From: Telmatactis stephensoni
Taxonomy: Eukaryota > Cnidaria > Anthozoa > Actiniaria > Isophelliidae
Direction: 5' to 3'
DNA: 64,000 nucleotides
Assembly: GCA_029948255.1 (NCBI GenBank)
Contig: JALIZF010000759.1
Span: 1 to 64,000 of the forward strand
Below the pieces are notes generated by a model. That model saw nothing but the letters and a program-made list of their open reading frames with translations. It was not told the DNA's origin and did no database searches. The translations under genes were made by a program, and so were the position numbers. Numbering within the stretch: the first letter of the stretch is position 1; every line of letters begins with the position of its first letter. Below, in pieces: positions 22,476 through 42,916 of the stretch.

Positions 22476-23243
22476 GTAATACCATGACTCTGAGGGATAT
22501 TAGTGATTAAATGTCCCCGAAGCCGAGGGAGGTTTAGTGGAAGTCCCGAGGCCGTAGGCCGAGGGACTTTTACTAAACCTCCCGAGGCTGAGGGAACATT
22601 TAATCACTAATATCCCGAAGAAGTCATGGTATTACTTTGTAATACCATGATCACCGAGGAAATAAACGAAAATATACTTCGCTGTTTGCTCATCCAAAAC
22701 TCGAATATATTGTAGAATTCTTTTAACAATTGTGCGTAACTCTGTTCTCTGGGGATATTTGACAATTGATTCCTTTGTTTTACACTTATAATGGCAAGTA
22801 TTTATAGGTTGTTAATCAATTCTAAAGCTAAATTGTTTTCACTAAGCTTTCTTTGCTTGGTTACGCTCATGCGCGAATACTATAATGAAATAGAATATAA
22901 GTAGAATAAGTAGAATAAATAGCTCCCACACGCGTAAGAGCGTGCACTGGTGTGAGGTATCGGTGCGTTATAAAGTTAAGGAGTTTCGGAACAGTGTGCA
23001 CTGTTTCAATCGTCCCGATTGTTATATGAGGGGCTGTACCTCATGAATAACATGAGGGAAATTTAGAACTAAATTTCCCTCATACATTATTAATGAGGGA
23101 AATTTAGAACTAAATTTCCCTCATTAATGATGTATGAGGGAAATTTAGTTCTAAATCTCCCTCATTTGTATTCATGTAGGAGGGATGTTAGGCATTAAAC
23201 GTCCCTCTTGAAACAATGGATCCCGAGGTGATCATGGTATTAC
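22476..23243. mobile_element. Palindrome-rich non-autonomous element, copy A
   Basis: Ends GTAATACCATGA and TCATGGTATTAC are inverted. A hairpin at about 22497-22617 carries CCCGAGGCCGTAGGCCGAGG at its tip. A second block at about 23050-23165 has three consecutive palindromic units around GAGGGAAATTTAGAACTAAA. A near-identical copy lies at 35079-35840. There is no ORF of note. The stretch before it (22214-22475) holds nothing I can identify. Confidence 0.88.
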
Positions 23244-23989
23244 AGCTATAAACGCATTGCTCTGGATTCTCTAGTCGATGAAAGCAGATAGCTAGTTACT
23301 AGTTACTATGTATCACGATAAGTTTATTTTTATAGCCATTTGTAATTATTTAGCATTGACAATTTTGTCAATTGTATTATGCTTGTTCATGCTTTGACTG
23401 CTGGTTTCCGTTTAGTCGTTAGAAAGTTGAGCGGCCATCCAATAAGTAGTTATAAATGGATGGTTGTGCATAACATTTGTCCCAAATCTGACTCAGCAAA
23501 ATTGAGGAAGGATTCTGCGACAATTTTTTGCAAGGGAAACAATCGGCAGCATATGCAATATCTATAGCTGATTCACTTAACATCAGTCGCAAGTCGTGCA
23601 ACAAGGGTAAAACCAAGACTGAAATAAGTTGCTTGTTTTATGGTGGAAGTTATTCAAACAACACTTGTTATCAACAGAATAATAGTTGTGGTTACATTTA
23701 GACTTTTCACCTCGGTAAAGCTACCAAATTTCATCCATAAACATCGTGGTTAACAAGAATGACGTTCAGTAAAAATGTTTTCAGCTCTTTTATTTCAAAT
23801 GTTGATTTGTAAACATTTCAAAAAGTTAAACTTTTGTAAAGCTAAATAGGTTTCGAATTTCATTCAAATAAACTGGCTTGTTTTGCTAAATTTGTCATTG
23901 TTTTCATTTGAATAAAATGAAATATTTTTGTGAATTCAAACAGCTAAGCTGATTGGCTAATCACTTACGCAGCGCATGCAAGAAGAATT
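23244..23989. other. No gene recognised
   Basis: AT-rich. Short frames at 23379-23567 and 23419-23616 overlap on opposite strands and match nothing I know. Confidence 0.5.

Positions 23990-24054
<65 letters not shown>
23990..24054. repeat. (GATA)n microsatellite, LINE tail
   Basis: About 16 units. On the minus strand it is (TCTA)n directly after the 3' end of the adjacent LINE, the position of a simple-repeat tail. Confidence 0.9.
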
Positions 24055-24556
24055 TTATTGATAAAAACCTCGCAGCCAAAAGGCTGAATTACGTTTAATT
24101 ACAAAATTAATATGTATATAAATAAATTTATAAAAATTTTATAAAAGTAATTATTAAAATGACGAATTAAAAGCTATGTACAATGATTGAAAGTGTTTGT
24201 TATTGTCCTTGTTTGCTTGCGTTAAAATTCAAAAAACTCAATTGTGTTCTTTTAGTAGAAAATTTAATGTTCTTAAACGATCTTGTCTTTCTAAGATTAT
24301 AAGTGCAAGCATTTCTTTCAGGCAATAGGCTATGCAGTTTATGGCCAGGTTTGCAAACTTCCTGGAAGAGTTTTGATGTAATGGTCTCACGCCTCTCCGA
24401 GAGCTTGACGAGGCCGGACTCTTCCAGTCCGTGTTGGTAATTTTTGCCTGGATGGATAATCCGCAAAGCACGCTTTTGGCAGTGCTCCAGATCATCTGAT
24501 AGATATTGTGGTAGGCTGTTATGGAAGAGTGGACTAGCGTATTCCATCACGGATCG
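24055..24556 (-). pseudogene. 5'-truncated LINE, 3' end of RT ORF
   Basis: The frame 24200-24550 encodes the last ~116 residues of a LINE RT protein (YASPLFHNSLPQ, CQKRALRII, ESGLVKLSERRE, KLHSLLPER), the usual C-terminal thumb and tail of CR1/L2-like elements. A 3' UTR of about 145 bp leads to the (TCTA)n tail. Truncation at about 24556 is typical of incomplete reverse transcription. The frame is open to its end, so the copy may be fairly young. Confidence 0.85.
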
Positions 24557-24593
24557 TATGTTTGTTTGTTTGTTGTAATATTGCTAATGTAGA

Positions 24594-28962
<4,369 letters not shown>

Positions 28963-28981
28963 AGGATAAATTGTTTCCTCC

Positions 28982-29044
28982 ACATTGAATTACGGTATTT
29001 TATTCCGAGCTTTCGGACCATTGGTCCATCATCAGGGACATGAC
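28982..29044 (-). ncRNA. Hammerhead-like motif (left arm)
   Basis: Mirror of the right-arm motif: on the minus strand CTGATGA at 29035-29029, hairpin, then GAAA at 29014-29011. The stem III/cleavage-site part is not clear by eye. Confidence 0.5.
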
Positions 29045-29317
29045 AGTGGAATTGTATTTACAAACGTCAATATATTGAATTAACCGTCAAAACGTCTCGC
29101 GCGCGCATGGTGTGAAACCGCGCGCGAGCATAAAAAACTACAAATTACAAAATGATCAAAAAACGATATGACGTACGGAAAAGAAATAGATAAAAAATAC
29201 AAACATATAGAAAATTAAAAATAAAAATAAACACTTAAACAATTATATTTTGTTAATGAGAGGCAGATAGTTATCTGGCATTTTCCTGCCACAGTCTCTG
29301 TTGGTAAGTGCACTGGT

Positions 29318-29382
29318 GTCATGTCCCTGATGATGGACCAATGGTCCGAAAGCTCGGAATAAAATACCGTAATTCAATGTGG
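29318..29382 (+). ncRNA. Hammerhead-like motif (right arm)
   Basis: CTGATGA (29327-29333), stem II hairpin TGGACCAATGGTCC (29334-29347) and GAAA (29348-29351) are in canonical order and spacing. A short CGG/CCG pairing follows. I could not place a convincing cleavage triplet, so catalytic ability is unproven. Confidence 0.5.
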
Positions 29383-29433
29383 AGGAAACAATTTATCCTT
29401 TAATCATGACTCCCACATGCAAACCAACATTAG

Positions 29434-34030
<4,597 letters not shown>

Positions 34031-34318
34031 GTTTTGAAGAACATAGACCGCAAAGAACGTAAATACCACGAGTCTGTCAACCACCACAAGAGCGACTTTA
34101 AGCAGGTCAAATTCATTAACCTTTCTGTCAGCACTTTGGGTATATTTTCCCAGCATTCATCTGTTTTTATTGATATGCTGAAAGATCTAGGCTTAGTGGA
34201 TAAGAAACAACAAAACTATATCGTGAGGAAAATCATAAATATTATAATCAGATCGTCTTATTTCATTTTTTGTTGTCGCAACAAGGAATGGAATAATCCA
34301 GAATTAATGAAATTTTAA
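34031..34318 (+). pseudogene. Retroelement C-terminal coding fragment
   Basis: Open from the microsatellite to TAA at 34316-34318. The reading, beginning KNIDRKERKYHESV and including FINLSVSTLGIF and IIIRSSYFIFCCRNKEW, resembles the C-terminal part of RT-encoding elements I associate with cnidarian genomes, recalled from motif style only. It starts abruptly at (ATT)n and ends 25 bp before a (TAG)n tract, as a 5'-truncated insertion would. Confidence 0.5.
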
Positions 34319-34343
34319 TTTTTTTTTCATAATTGTAACTAGT

Positions 34344-34856
<513 letters not shown>

Positions 34857-35008
34857 TCTTCATAAAAACAATTGTAAAACATCTCAAGTCTAATTTTAAA
34901 AATACTGCATAATTAATATCATTTGGCCATGTTTTGAAAAATTTGAAAAAATATATCTATAACAATTGTACAAAAATACTAAAAATATTAAAATACAATA
35001 AAAATATA

Positions 35009-35076
<68 letters not shown>
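35009..35076. repeat. (ATT)n microsatellite
   Basis: About 22 units; the palindrome-rich element copy B starts within 3 bp of its end. Confidence 0.95.
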
Positions 35077-35077
<1 letters not shown>

Positions 35078-35078
35078 A

Positions 35079-35834
35079 GTAATACCATGACTCTGAGGGA
35101 TATTAGTGATTAAATGTCCCCGAAGCCGAGGGAGGTTTAGTGGAAGTCCCGAGGCCGTAGGCCGAGGGACTTTTACTAAACCTCCCGAGGCTGAGGGGAC
35201 ATTTAATCACTAATATCCCGAAGAAGTCATGGTATTACTTTGTAATACCATGATCACCGAGGAAATAAACGAAAATATACTTTGCTGTTTGTTTATCCAA
35301 AACTCGAATATATTGTAGAATTCTTTTAACAATTGTGCGTAACTCTGTTCTCTGGGGATATTTGACAATTGATTCCTTTGTTTTACACTTATAATGGCAA
35401 GTATTTATAGGTTGTTAATCAATTCGAAAGCTAAATTGTTTTCACTAAGCTTTCTTTTTTTGGTTACGCTCATGCGCGAATAAATAGAATATAAGTAGAA
35501 TAAGTAGAATAAATAGCTCCCACACGCGTAAGAGCGTGCACTGGTGTGAGGTATCGGTGCGTTATAAAGTTTCAGAGTTTCGGAACAGTGTGCACTGTTT
35601 CGATCGTCCCGATGATTGTTAAATGAGGGACTGTACCTCATGAATAACATGAGGGAAATTTAGAACTAAATTTCCCTCATACATTATTAATGAGGGAAAT
35701 TTAGTAACTAAATTTCCCTCATTAATGATGTATGAGGGAAATTTAGTTCTAAATCTCCCTCATTTCTATTCATGTAGGAGGGATGTTAGGCATTAAACGT
35801 CCCTCTTGAAACAATGGATCCCGAGGTGATCATG

Positions 35835-35840
<6 letters not shown>
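35079..35840. mobile_element. Palindrome-rich non-autonomous element, copy B
   Basis: Near-identical to 22476-23243 over its full length, including the GTAATACCATGA/TCATGGTATTA ends, the large hairpin and the triple GAGGGAAATTTAG block. A few point changes and small indels separate the copies (for example near 35485). It sits between two (ATT)n tracts, with the last ATTA merging into the microsatellite. Confidence 0.9.

Positions 35841-35925
<85 letters not shown>
35841..35925. repeat. (ATT)n microsatellite
   Basis: About 28 units, 3' flank of element B1; on B1's sense strand it is (AAT)n. Confidence 0.95.
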
Positions 35926-38468
35926 CGAAATATTGCACACTACTTGTGTAGTGGTAAACAACTTGAAATCTGGTGTCAACAAGACTCCTCAGATCTCAAG
36001 GACCTTCCTCAATATCCGCGCAGAATTTATGATTACTGTTTTCTGCAATTCCTGAACCTCACATTCAACATTTATTTGTCGTAGCCACTTCTCCAGTTTT
36101 TTTGGTGTTGTTCCAAGCGCACCAATTACTATCGGGATGACTTTCACCTTCATGTTCCAGATCTTTTTCAACTCTCTAGCTAGATCTTGATACTTTTGAA
36201 TTTTTTCTTCCTCTTTAACATTAACTCTAGAATCGAAGGGCACTGCAAAGTCAATAACATAACATTCTTTTTCAACCTTATTTATCACAATCATGTCAGG
36301 TCGTCTTGCCTCAATAACATGGTCAGTTTGGATATTGAAGTCCCATAATATCTTGTAGGTATCATTTTCACAAACTGATTCAGGCTGATGTTCGTACCAC
36401 TTGCTTTTGCAGTCCATTCCGAATTTTTGACAGAGTTCCCAATGGATACGTTTTCCAAGCCAATCATGTCTTCGTTTATATTCCCTTTGTGCCAGTTTGC
36501 TACATTCACACAGAATATGGTTCACTGTTTCATCGACCTTACCACACATTCTACACTTACTTTCTACCTGTGACTGATCAATTTTTGCTTTTATGGCATT
36601 AGTTCTGATGGCTTGTTCTTGGGCAGCCATTATCAGAGCCTCTGTTTCTCTCTTGATGCCGCATTTTTGTAGCCATAGCCACTGTCCTTTTCCAGTTTCT
36701 TCTTCAGTTTGCCGAATAAACTGTCCATTTAGTTTTTTCTCCTTCCAATTTTTTATCCTTTCTTCATTTCTCCTGTTAGTAAATTCCTGCTCTGATTCTC
36801 CTTCGTAGGTTTCTGATCCTCTTGCAGCTTTGATAATTCTCTCTTCACTAGAACTTACATATCTCTTCAACCCAATTCTCGTAACTTCGACAGTATCTTC
36901 AATGCTCAATAGCCCTTTACCACCGCTTTTTCTTTTTACATATATTCTATCGACATCGCTTTTGGGATGAAGTCCCTTATGCATTGTAAGGAGTTTTCTT
37001 GTTCTTCTGTCCAGACCTCGTAATTCATCCTTATTCCAGTTGAGAAAGGCAGCCGAATATCGGACTAGAGATACAGCCCATGTGTTGATAGCATTTATCA
37101 TGTTATGCGCATTGAGTTTTGTTTCTAATACTTTCCTTACTCTCCTATTATACTCTTTACTGATCTTACATTTCATTTCATTGTGCATTACTTGGTTAGC
37201 TTGTAGAATTCCTAAGTATTTATAGCCTTTATCCTCGTTTACTGATTTAATCATGCTTTCATTAGGCAGCTGTATTCCTTCTGACCTTAACAATGTTCCT
37301 CTTTTTAAAATCAGCATGGCGCACTTGTCTATTCCAAAATTCATACATATATCTTGACTAAACACTCGTACAGTCTGGATAAGGGAATCTATTCCTTTCT
37401 CATTTTTAGCATATAGTTTAAGATCATCCATATACAGTAAATGGTTGACTTTCTCCTTGCTCTCAGAAAACTCGTATCCAGGAGTAGTATTTCTCAGTAT
37501 GTAAGTAAGCGGTATGAGGGATATCACAAACAACAAGGGTGAAAGGGAATCACCTTGAAATATTCCACGTTTGATTCTAACTTCTCCAAGTATTTCATTG
37601 TCACATACCAGTTGTACCTGCCATGATTTCATACTTTCTTCCAGAAAACTTCTTATTGTATTGTCTATGCCCAACATGTCCAAACACTCCAAAATCCATG
37701 AGTGGGGTAAGCTATCAAATGCCTTTCGATAGTCGATCCAGGCCATAGCGAGGTTCTTATTCCTTTTCTTCACCTCTAACAGTATGGATTTGTCAATATA
37801 CAATAGATCAGCTGTTCCACGTGATTTCTTTTTACAGCCTTTCTGCTCCTCAGGCATCATTCTTTTTTCATCTAAGTAGGAATATATTTCCTCTGATATC
37901 ATTCCAGTTAGTAATTTCCAAGCCAAAGGTAAGCAGGTTATCGGTCGGTAATTACTTGGGTCATTTCCTTTTTCTTTATCCTTCTGAACTAACACAGTTC
38001 TCCCTCTTGTCATCCATTCAGGTGTTTGCTTGTTAAAAAGGCAGACTTTAAGGTTCTCAAGAAGGGTACTATGGAGACTAGAAAAGTTCTTGAGCCAAAA
38101 CCCTTGAACCATGTCTGGTCCAGGTGCTTTCCAGTTAGGGATCTTCTTTAGCATTCGTTTCAGCTTTCCAAGTGTTAGTTGGATTTGGTCTTGATGATAC
38201 CCTTCCTCATTAACTCCACGCCTTTTAAGATCTTTTAGCCACTGAGCTCCCTCATTGTGTTTAACAACTTTACTCCATATGTTGGACTAAAATTGTTTCG
38301 CTTCATCTGCTTTTGGTATTTCACTTTTTGTTTGCCCTTCACTGTTCACTTCCTGATAAAATTTCCTCTGGTTGTTTTGGAATAATCTATTTTGTTGGAA
38401 TTGTTTTATTCTATTGCTGTATCGTTTGATTTTACTTGATGTTGCTGTTATTCTTTGTTTGATTTCTT
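35926..38468 (-). mobile_element. RLE retrotransposon B1, 5'-truncated and inverted relative to B2
   Basis: About 2.5 kb, almost identical to the 3' part of B2 (about 39641-42184) but on the other strand. It includes the same 3' UTR and (AAT)n junction (ATATTTCGATAATAA on the sense strand). Its 5' edge stops inside the coding region and abuts a (TAA)n tract in the opposite orientation to its 3' tract. Confidence 0.9.
35989..38154 (-). pseudogene. RT-endonuclease part of B1 (truncated ORF)
   Basis: A 721-codon frame with intact RT (KAFDS at 144-148, YMDD at 241-244), finger (C534, C537, H546, C551) and nuclease (RPD 618-620, Asp635). It differs from B2 at only two residues that I see (Val/Asp near 646 and Glu/Lys near 699). 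Upstream the reading frame continues past Met1 but meets TAG at 38287-38289 where B2 has Trp. The N-terminal Myb region is missing by truncation, so the copy is dead, although its catalytic part is unmutated. Confidence 0.9.
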
Positions 38469-38584
<116 letters not shown>

Positions 38585-38680
38585 TCCCCTTGTGGATTGG
38601 GGGGCTAGAATCCATCCAACGCAATGTTCCTGCGTGTCGTAAAAGGCGACTAATGGGACAACTCACAAATGTGATGAGAA

Positions 38681-39934
38681 ATGTCTTTTGAAGTAAATTC
38701 AGATAACGGCGTGAATGGGGCTGGAACTGAAGGTGAAGGCTCCTCGCTCGGCAGGTGTCCTGTGGAAGAGCAGCACAGGCCCGGTCGTCATCAAGCTACT
38801 GCAAGAAATACAAGTAGAAGGAAATGGACACAGAAAGAAAATAGAATTGTTATGGATTGTTTTTATAGAAGCGAGCCAGAAAGGTATGGCTACAGAAAAC
38901 GTATGCACCAGTTATGGATAGAAAACAATATATTCTGTGTAACTGAACAGAGATTGGTAGATCAAAAGAGTAACATCATTAAAAAGGGATGGTTAAGTCA
39001 ACTCAATGAAATAAAAGAATTAACTCGAAGCGAAATTATGACTCAAGATGAAGCTACAGTTGAACCACTTCATAACAGCACAATTAACGAGTCAATAGAA
39101 CAACCTGAAAGGGTCCGTGTGTCAGGAACAGAAGATCTTGAAGTCTATATCGGTGCAGAAAGGCAAGAAGAATCAGAGGTAGCTGAAGAAGCACATGGTA
39201 ACATAAGAACTCAAGTTGGAATTGAACTGTCACAGGATGATAAGCAGCTAATAAACAAGTTAGAGGAAAAGCTGCAATGTGCCAAAGAAAGGCTTCCTCC
39301 TCTAAGGGGTGTTAATAGAGGTAAACTTATGAAGGCTGTGGAGAAAGTTGATGCAGTACTGGGGAAGATAGCTTCAGACAATATTACAACAACAACAAAC
39401 AACCTTATATATGCAGGAGCTGCAGTGGTAACTGAGATGGTGGGAATCAAGAACCGTAAGAAAACTCCTCTCAAAACTCCTCCTTGGAAAAGGCGTTTAG
39501 AACAAAAAATTAAGGAACTTAATAAAGATCTTACAAGAATAAATTCATTGATTCAAAATAAGAACATTTGCCAAGCCCATAAAGATAGCTTACAAAGAAA
39601 GTATAAAATAGGCAAAAAAGGCCTGAGCACGGTGAAAGAAGAAATCAAACAAAGAATAACAGCAACATCAAGTAAAATCAAACGATACAGCAATAGAATA
39701 AAACAATTCCAACAAAATAGATTATTCCAAAACACCCAGAGGAAATTTTATCAGGAAGTGAACAGTGAAGGGCAAACAAAAAGTGAAATACCAAAAGCAG
39801 ATGAAGCGAAACAATTTTGGTCCAACATATGGAGTAAAGTTGTTAAACACAATGAAGGAGCTCAGTGGCTAAAAGATCTTAAAAGGCGTGGAGTTAATGA
39901 GCAAGGGTATCATCAAGACCTGAAATCCAACTAA
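38681..39934 (+). CDS. N-terminal part of B2 polyprotein (Myb-like)
   Basis: A 417-codon frame. A Myb/SANT-like segment at about 45-105 (RRKWTQKENR, RKRMHQLW, EQRLVDQKSNI) should bind DNA. Residues about 200-345 are highly charged and may form coiled coils, and the end (FWSNIWSKVV, WLKDLKRR) leads into the RT linker. The frame stops at 39932-39934 because of two extra bases (TG) near 39920 that B1 lacks. Without them the frame would run straight into the next ORF, so the two frames are probably one gene broken by a recent indel. The start has no competitor upstream in the 97-bp leader. Confidence 0.85.
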   Translation: MSFEVNSDNGVNGAGTEGEGSSLGRCPVEEQHRPGRHQATARNTSRRKWTQKENRIVMDCFYRSEPERYGYRKRMHQLWIENNIFCVTEQRLVDQKSNIIKKGWLSQLNEIKELTRSEIMTQDEATVEPLHNSTINESIEQPERVRVSGTEDLEVYIGAERQEESEVAEEAHGNIRTQVGIELSQDDKQLINKLEEKLQCAKERLPPLRGVNRGKLMKAVEKVDAVLGKIASDNITTTTNNLIYAGAAVVTEMVGIKNRKKTPLKTPPWKRRLEQKIKELNKDLTRINSLIQNKNICQAHKDSLQRKYKIGKKGLSTVKEEIKQRITATSSKIKRYSNRIKQFQQNRLFQNTQRKFYQEVNSEGQTKSEIPKADEAKQFWSNIWSKVVKHNEGAQWLKDLKRRGVNEQGYHQDLKSN

Positions 39935-39954
39935 CACTTGGAAAGCTGAAACGA

Positions 39955-42120
39955 ATGCTAAAGAAGATCCCTAACTGGAAAGCACCTGGACCAGACATGG
40001 TTCAAGGGTTTTGGCTCAAGAACTTTTCTAGTCTCCATAGCACCCTTCTTGAGAACCTTAAAGTCTGCCTTTTTAACAAGCAAACACCTGAATGGATGAC
40101 AAGAGGGAGAACTGTGTTAGTTCAGAAGGATAAAGAAAAAGGAAATGACCCAAGTAATTACCGACCGATAACCTGCTTACCTTTGGCTTGGAAATTACTA
40201 ACTGGAATGATATCAGAGGAAATATATTCCTACTTAGATGAAAAAAGAATGATGCCTGAGGAGCAGAAAGGCTGTAAAAAGAAATCACGTGGAACAGCTG
40301 ATCTATTGTATATTGACAAATCCATACTGTTAGAGGTGAAGAAAAGGAATAAGAACCTCGCTATGGCCTGGATCGACTATCGAAAGGCATTTGATAGCTT
40401 ACCCCACTCATGGATTTTGGAGTGTTTGGACATGTTGGGCATAGACAATACAATAAGAAGTTTTCTGGAAGAAAGTATGAAATCATGGCAGGTACAACTG
40501 GTATGTGACAATGAAATACTTGGAGAAGTTAGAATCAAACGTGGAATATTTCAAGGTGATTCCCTTTCACCCTTGTTGTTTGTGATATCCCTCATACCGC
40601 TTACTTACATACTGAGAAATACTACTCCTGGATACGAGTTTTCTGAGAGCAAGGAGAAAGTCAACCATTTACTGTATATGGATGATCTTAAACTATATGC
40701 TAAAAATGAGAAAGGAATAGATTCCCTTATCCAGACTGTACGAGTGTTTAGTCAAGATATATGTATGAATTTTGGAATAGACAAGTGCGCCATGCTGATT
40801 TTAAAAAGAGGAACATTGTTAAGGTCAGAAGGAATACAGCTGCCTAATGAAAGCATGATTAAATCAGTAAACGAGGATAAAGGCTATAAATACTTAGGAA
40901 TTCTACAAGCTAACCAAGTAATGCACAATGAAATGAAATGTAAGATCAGTAAAGAGTATAATAGGAGAGTAAGGAAAGTATTAGAAACAAAACTCAATGC
41001 GCATAACATGATAAATGCTATCAACACATGGGCTGTATCTCTAGTCCGATATTCGGCTGCCTTTCTCAACTGGAATAAGGATGAATTACGAGGTCTGGAC
41101 AGAAGAACAAGAAAACTCCTTACAATGCATAAGGGACTTCATCCCAAAAGCGATGTCGATAGAATATATGTAAAAAGAAAAAGCGGTGGTAAAGGGCTAT
41201 TGAGCATTGAAGATACTGTCGAAGTTACGAGAATTGGGTTGAAGAGATATGTAAGTTCTAGTGAAGAGAGAATTATCAAAGCTGCAAGAGGATCAGAAAC
41301 CTACGAAGGAGAATCAGAGCAGGAATTTACTAACAGGAGAAATGAAGAAAGGATAAAAAATTGGAAGGAGAAAAAACTAAATGGACAGTTTATTCGGCAA
41401 ACTGAAGAAGAAACTGGAAAAGGACAGTGGCTATGGCTACAAAAATGCGGCATCAAGAGAGAAACAGAGGCTCTGATAATGGCTGCCCAAGAACAAGCCA
41501 TCAGAACTAATGCCATAAAAGCAAAAATTGATCAGTCACAGGTAGAAAGTAAGTGTAGAATGTGTGGTAAGGTCGATGAAACAGTGAACCATATTCTGTG
41601 TGAATGTAGCAAACTGGCACAAAGGGAATATAAACGAAGACATGATTGGCTTGGAAAACGTATCCATTGGGAACTCTGTCAAAAATTCGGAATGGACTGC
41701 AAAAGCAAGTGGTACGAACATCAGCCTGAATCAGTTTGTGAAAATGATACCTACAAGATATTATGGGACTTCAATATCCAAACTGACCATGTTATTGAGG
41801 CAAGACGACCTGACATGATTGTGATAAATAAGGTTGAAAAAGAATGTTATGTTATTGACTTTGCAGTGCCCTTCGATTCTAGAGTTAATGATAAAGAGGA
41901 AGAAAAAATTCAAAAGTATCAAGATCTAGCTAGAGAGTTGAAAAAGATCTGGAACATGAAGGTGAAAGTCATCCCGATAGTAATTGGTGCGCTTGGAACA
42001 ACACCAAAAAAACTGGAGAAGTGGCTACGACAAATAAATGTTGAATGTAAGGTTCAGGAATTGCAGAAAACAGTAATCATAAATTCTGCGCGGATATTGA
42101 GGAAGGTCCTTGAGATCTGA
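39955..42120 (+). CDS. RT, CCHC finger and endonuclease part of B2
   Basis: A 721-codon frame; the Met is an internal one and the true frame starts upstream of the 2-bp indel. Order: NWKAPGPD linker at 7-14, RT with NYRPITCLPL at 68-77, DYRKAFDSLPHSW at 141-153, GIFQGDSLSP at 197-206 and YMDD at 241-244. The finger is C534, C537, H546, C551. The nuclease has RPD at 618-620, Asp635 and EKIQKYQDLA near 650. The tail has IPIVIGALG and NSARILRKVLEI, the block also found in the fragments at 24802 and 34573. All catalytic motifs are intact; only the indel upstream disables the element. Confidence 0.9.
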   Translation: MLKKIPNWKAPGPDMVQGFWLKNFSSLHSTLLENLKVCLFNKQTPEWMTRGRTVLVQKDKEKGNDPSNYRPITCLPLAWKLLTGMISEEIYSYLDEKRMMPEEQKGCKKKSRGTADLLYIDKSILLEVKKRNKNLAMAWIDYRKAFDSLPHSWILECLDMLGIDNTIRSFLEESMKSWQVQLVCDNEILGEVRIKRGIFQGDSLSPLLFVISLIPLTYILRNTTPGYEFSESKEKVNHLLYMDDLKLYAKNEKGIDSLIQTVRVFSQDICMNFGIDKCAMLILKRGTLLRSEGIQLPNESMIKSVNEDKGYKYLGILQANQVMHNEMKCKISKEYNRRVRKVLETKLNAHNMINAINTWAVSLVRYSAAFLNWNKDELRGLDRRTRKLLTMHKGLHPKSDVDRIYVKRKSGGKGLLSIEDTVEVTRIGLKRYVSSSEERIIKAARGSETYEGESEQEFTNRRNEERIKNWKEKKLNGQFIRQTEEETGKGQWLWLQKCGIKRETEALIMAAQEQAIRTNAIKAKIDQSQVESKCRMCGKVDETVNHILCECSKLAQREYKRRHDWLGKRIHWELCQKFGMDCKSKWYEHQPESVCENDTYKILWDFNIQTDHVIEARRPDMIVINKVEKECYVIDFAVPFDSRVNDKEEEKIQKYQDLARELKKIWNMKVKVIPIVIGALGTTPKKLEKWLRQINVECKVQELQKTVIINSARILRKVLEI

Positions 42121-42184
42121 GGAGTCTTGTTGACACCAGATTTCAAGTTGTTTACCACTACACAAGTAGTGTGCAATATTTCGA

Positions 42185-42209
42185 TAATAATAATAATAAT
42201 AATAATAAT
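42185..42209. repeat. (TAA)n, 3' flank of B2
   Basis: Eight units directly after CGA at the end of the B2 3' UTR, repeating the sense of the 5' flank. Confidence 0.85.
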
Positions 42210-42260
42210 CCAAACAGACATTATAATTGAACACTCAAAACCAGACATTGTTGTAAAGTT
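42210..42260 (+). pseudogene. Possible scrap of an RLE endonuclease
   Basis: The 16 codons after (TAA)n read IQTDIIIEHSKPDIVV, which aligns with the B2 nuclease segment beginning IQTDHVIE and ending RPDMIVI. Similarity ends there. It is short and may be chance, but the position beside a (TAA)n junction is suggestive. From 42261 to 42656 I see nothing further. Confidence 0.35.
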
Positions 42261-42656
42261 ATTTTGCGAAAGTCAGAATTTTTTCTCGTTCTATATTTTT
42301 GGGTCTCCAAATTTAATAGTCTTTCGCGATTTATTCAAAATTCCTCTGATAAAACTTTCTGACTTTGAGTTGGTTAACTGTGCAAGACAGTGAAGTTTAA
42401 CACCTATATAGGCATTTCTCTAGAGCTCATTACAAACGGGAGATATTCTAGGAAAACTGAATTCAATGATCTTTGTTTATCGTTGCCATAGCAACGCATC
42501 ATGGAAAACATTTTGCATCAGTCAAATCTTCAATCCCTCCTTAGTACCTTGTGTGAAAATCATTTTGATCGAACAAATTTAAGTTGACCAATTTTCAAAA
42601 ATAAAATTGGAAGTTTTGTCAAAATCTATCACAAAAATACTACTGGTAAACACCTT

Positions 42657-42829
42657 AAGCCTGGTTCACACTAGCGTCGTAATCGTAATCGTAAGCAACG
42701 TACGCAGACTCAGGATCGTATTTATCACTGAGGTGTGAAAAAAGACAAGCACTGTTAATGAGCAGTACGCTACTGAGTCTGCGTACGTTGCTTACGATTA
42801 CGATTACGACGCTAGTGTGAACCAGGCTT
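42657..42829. mobile_element. 173-bp MITE with CCTGGTTCACACTAG ends
   Basis: Arms of about 65 bp run AAGCCTGGTTCACACTAG inward and are almost perfect complements. Both contain repeated CGTAAT words and an ACGTACGCAGACTCAG segment. The spacer is short and non-coding. Confidence 0.9.
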
Positions 42830-42870
42830 CAACACAACGAAATAGGAAAACTTAATCTCTTTATGATCGT

Positions 42871-42916
42871 TATGTTGCTTACGATTATGATTATGACGCT
42901 CGTGTGAACCAGGCTT
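42871..42916. repeat. Solo arm of the same MITE family
   Basis: TGTTGCTTACGATTATGATT then GAACCAGGCTTT matches the right arm of the neighbouring MITE with several changes; no partner arm is present. Confidence 0.75.
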
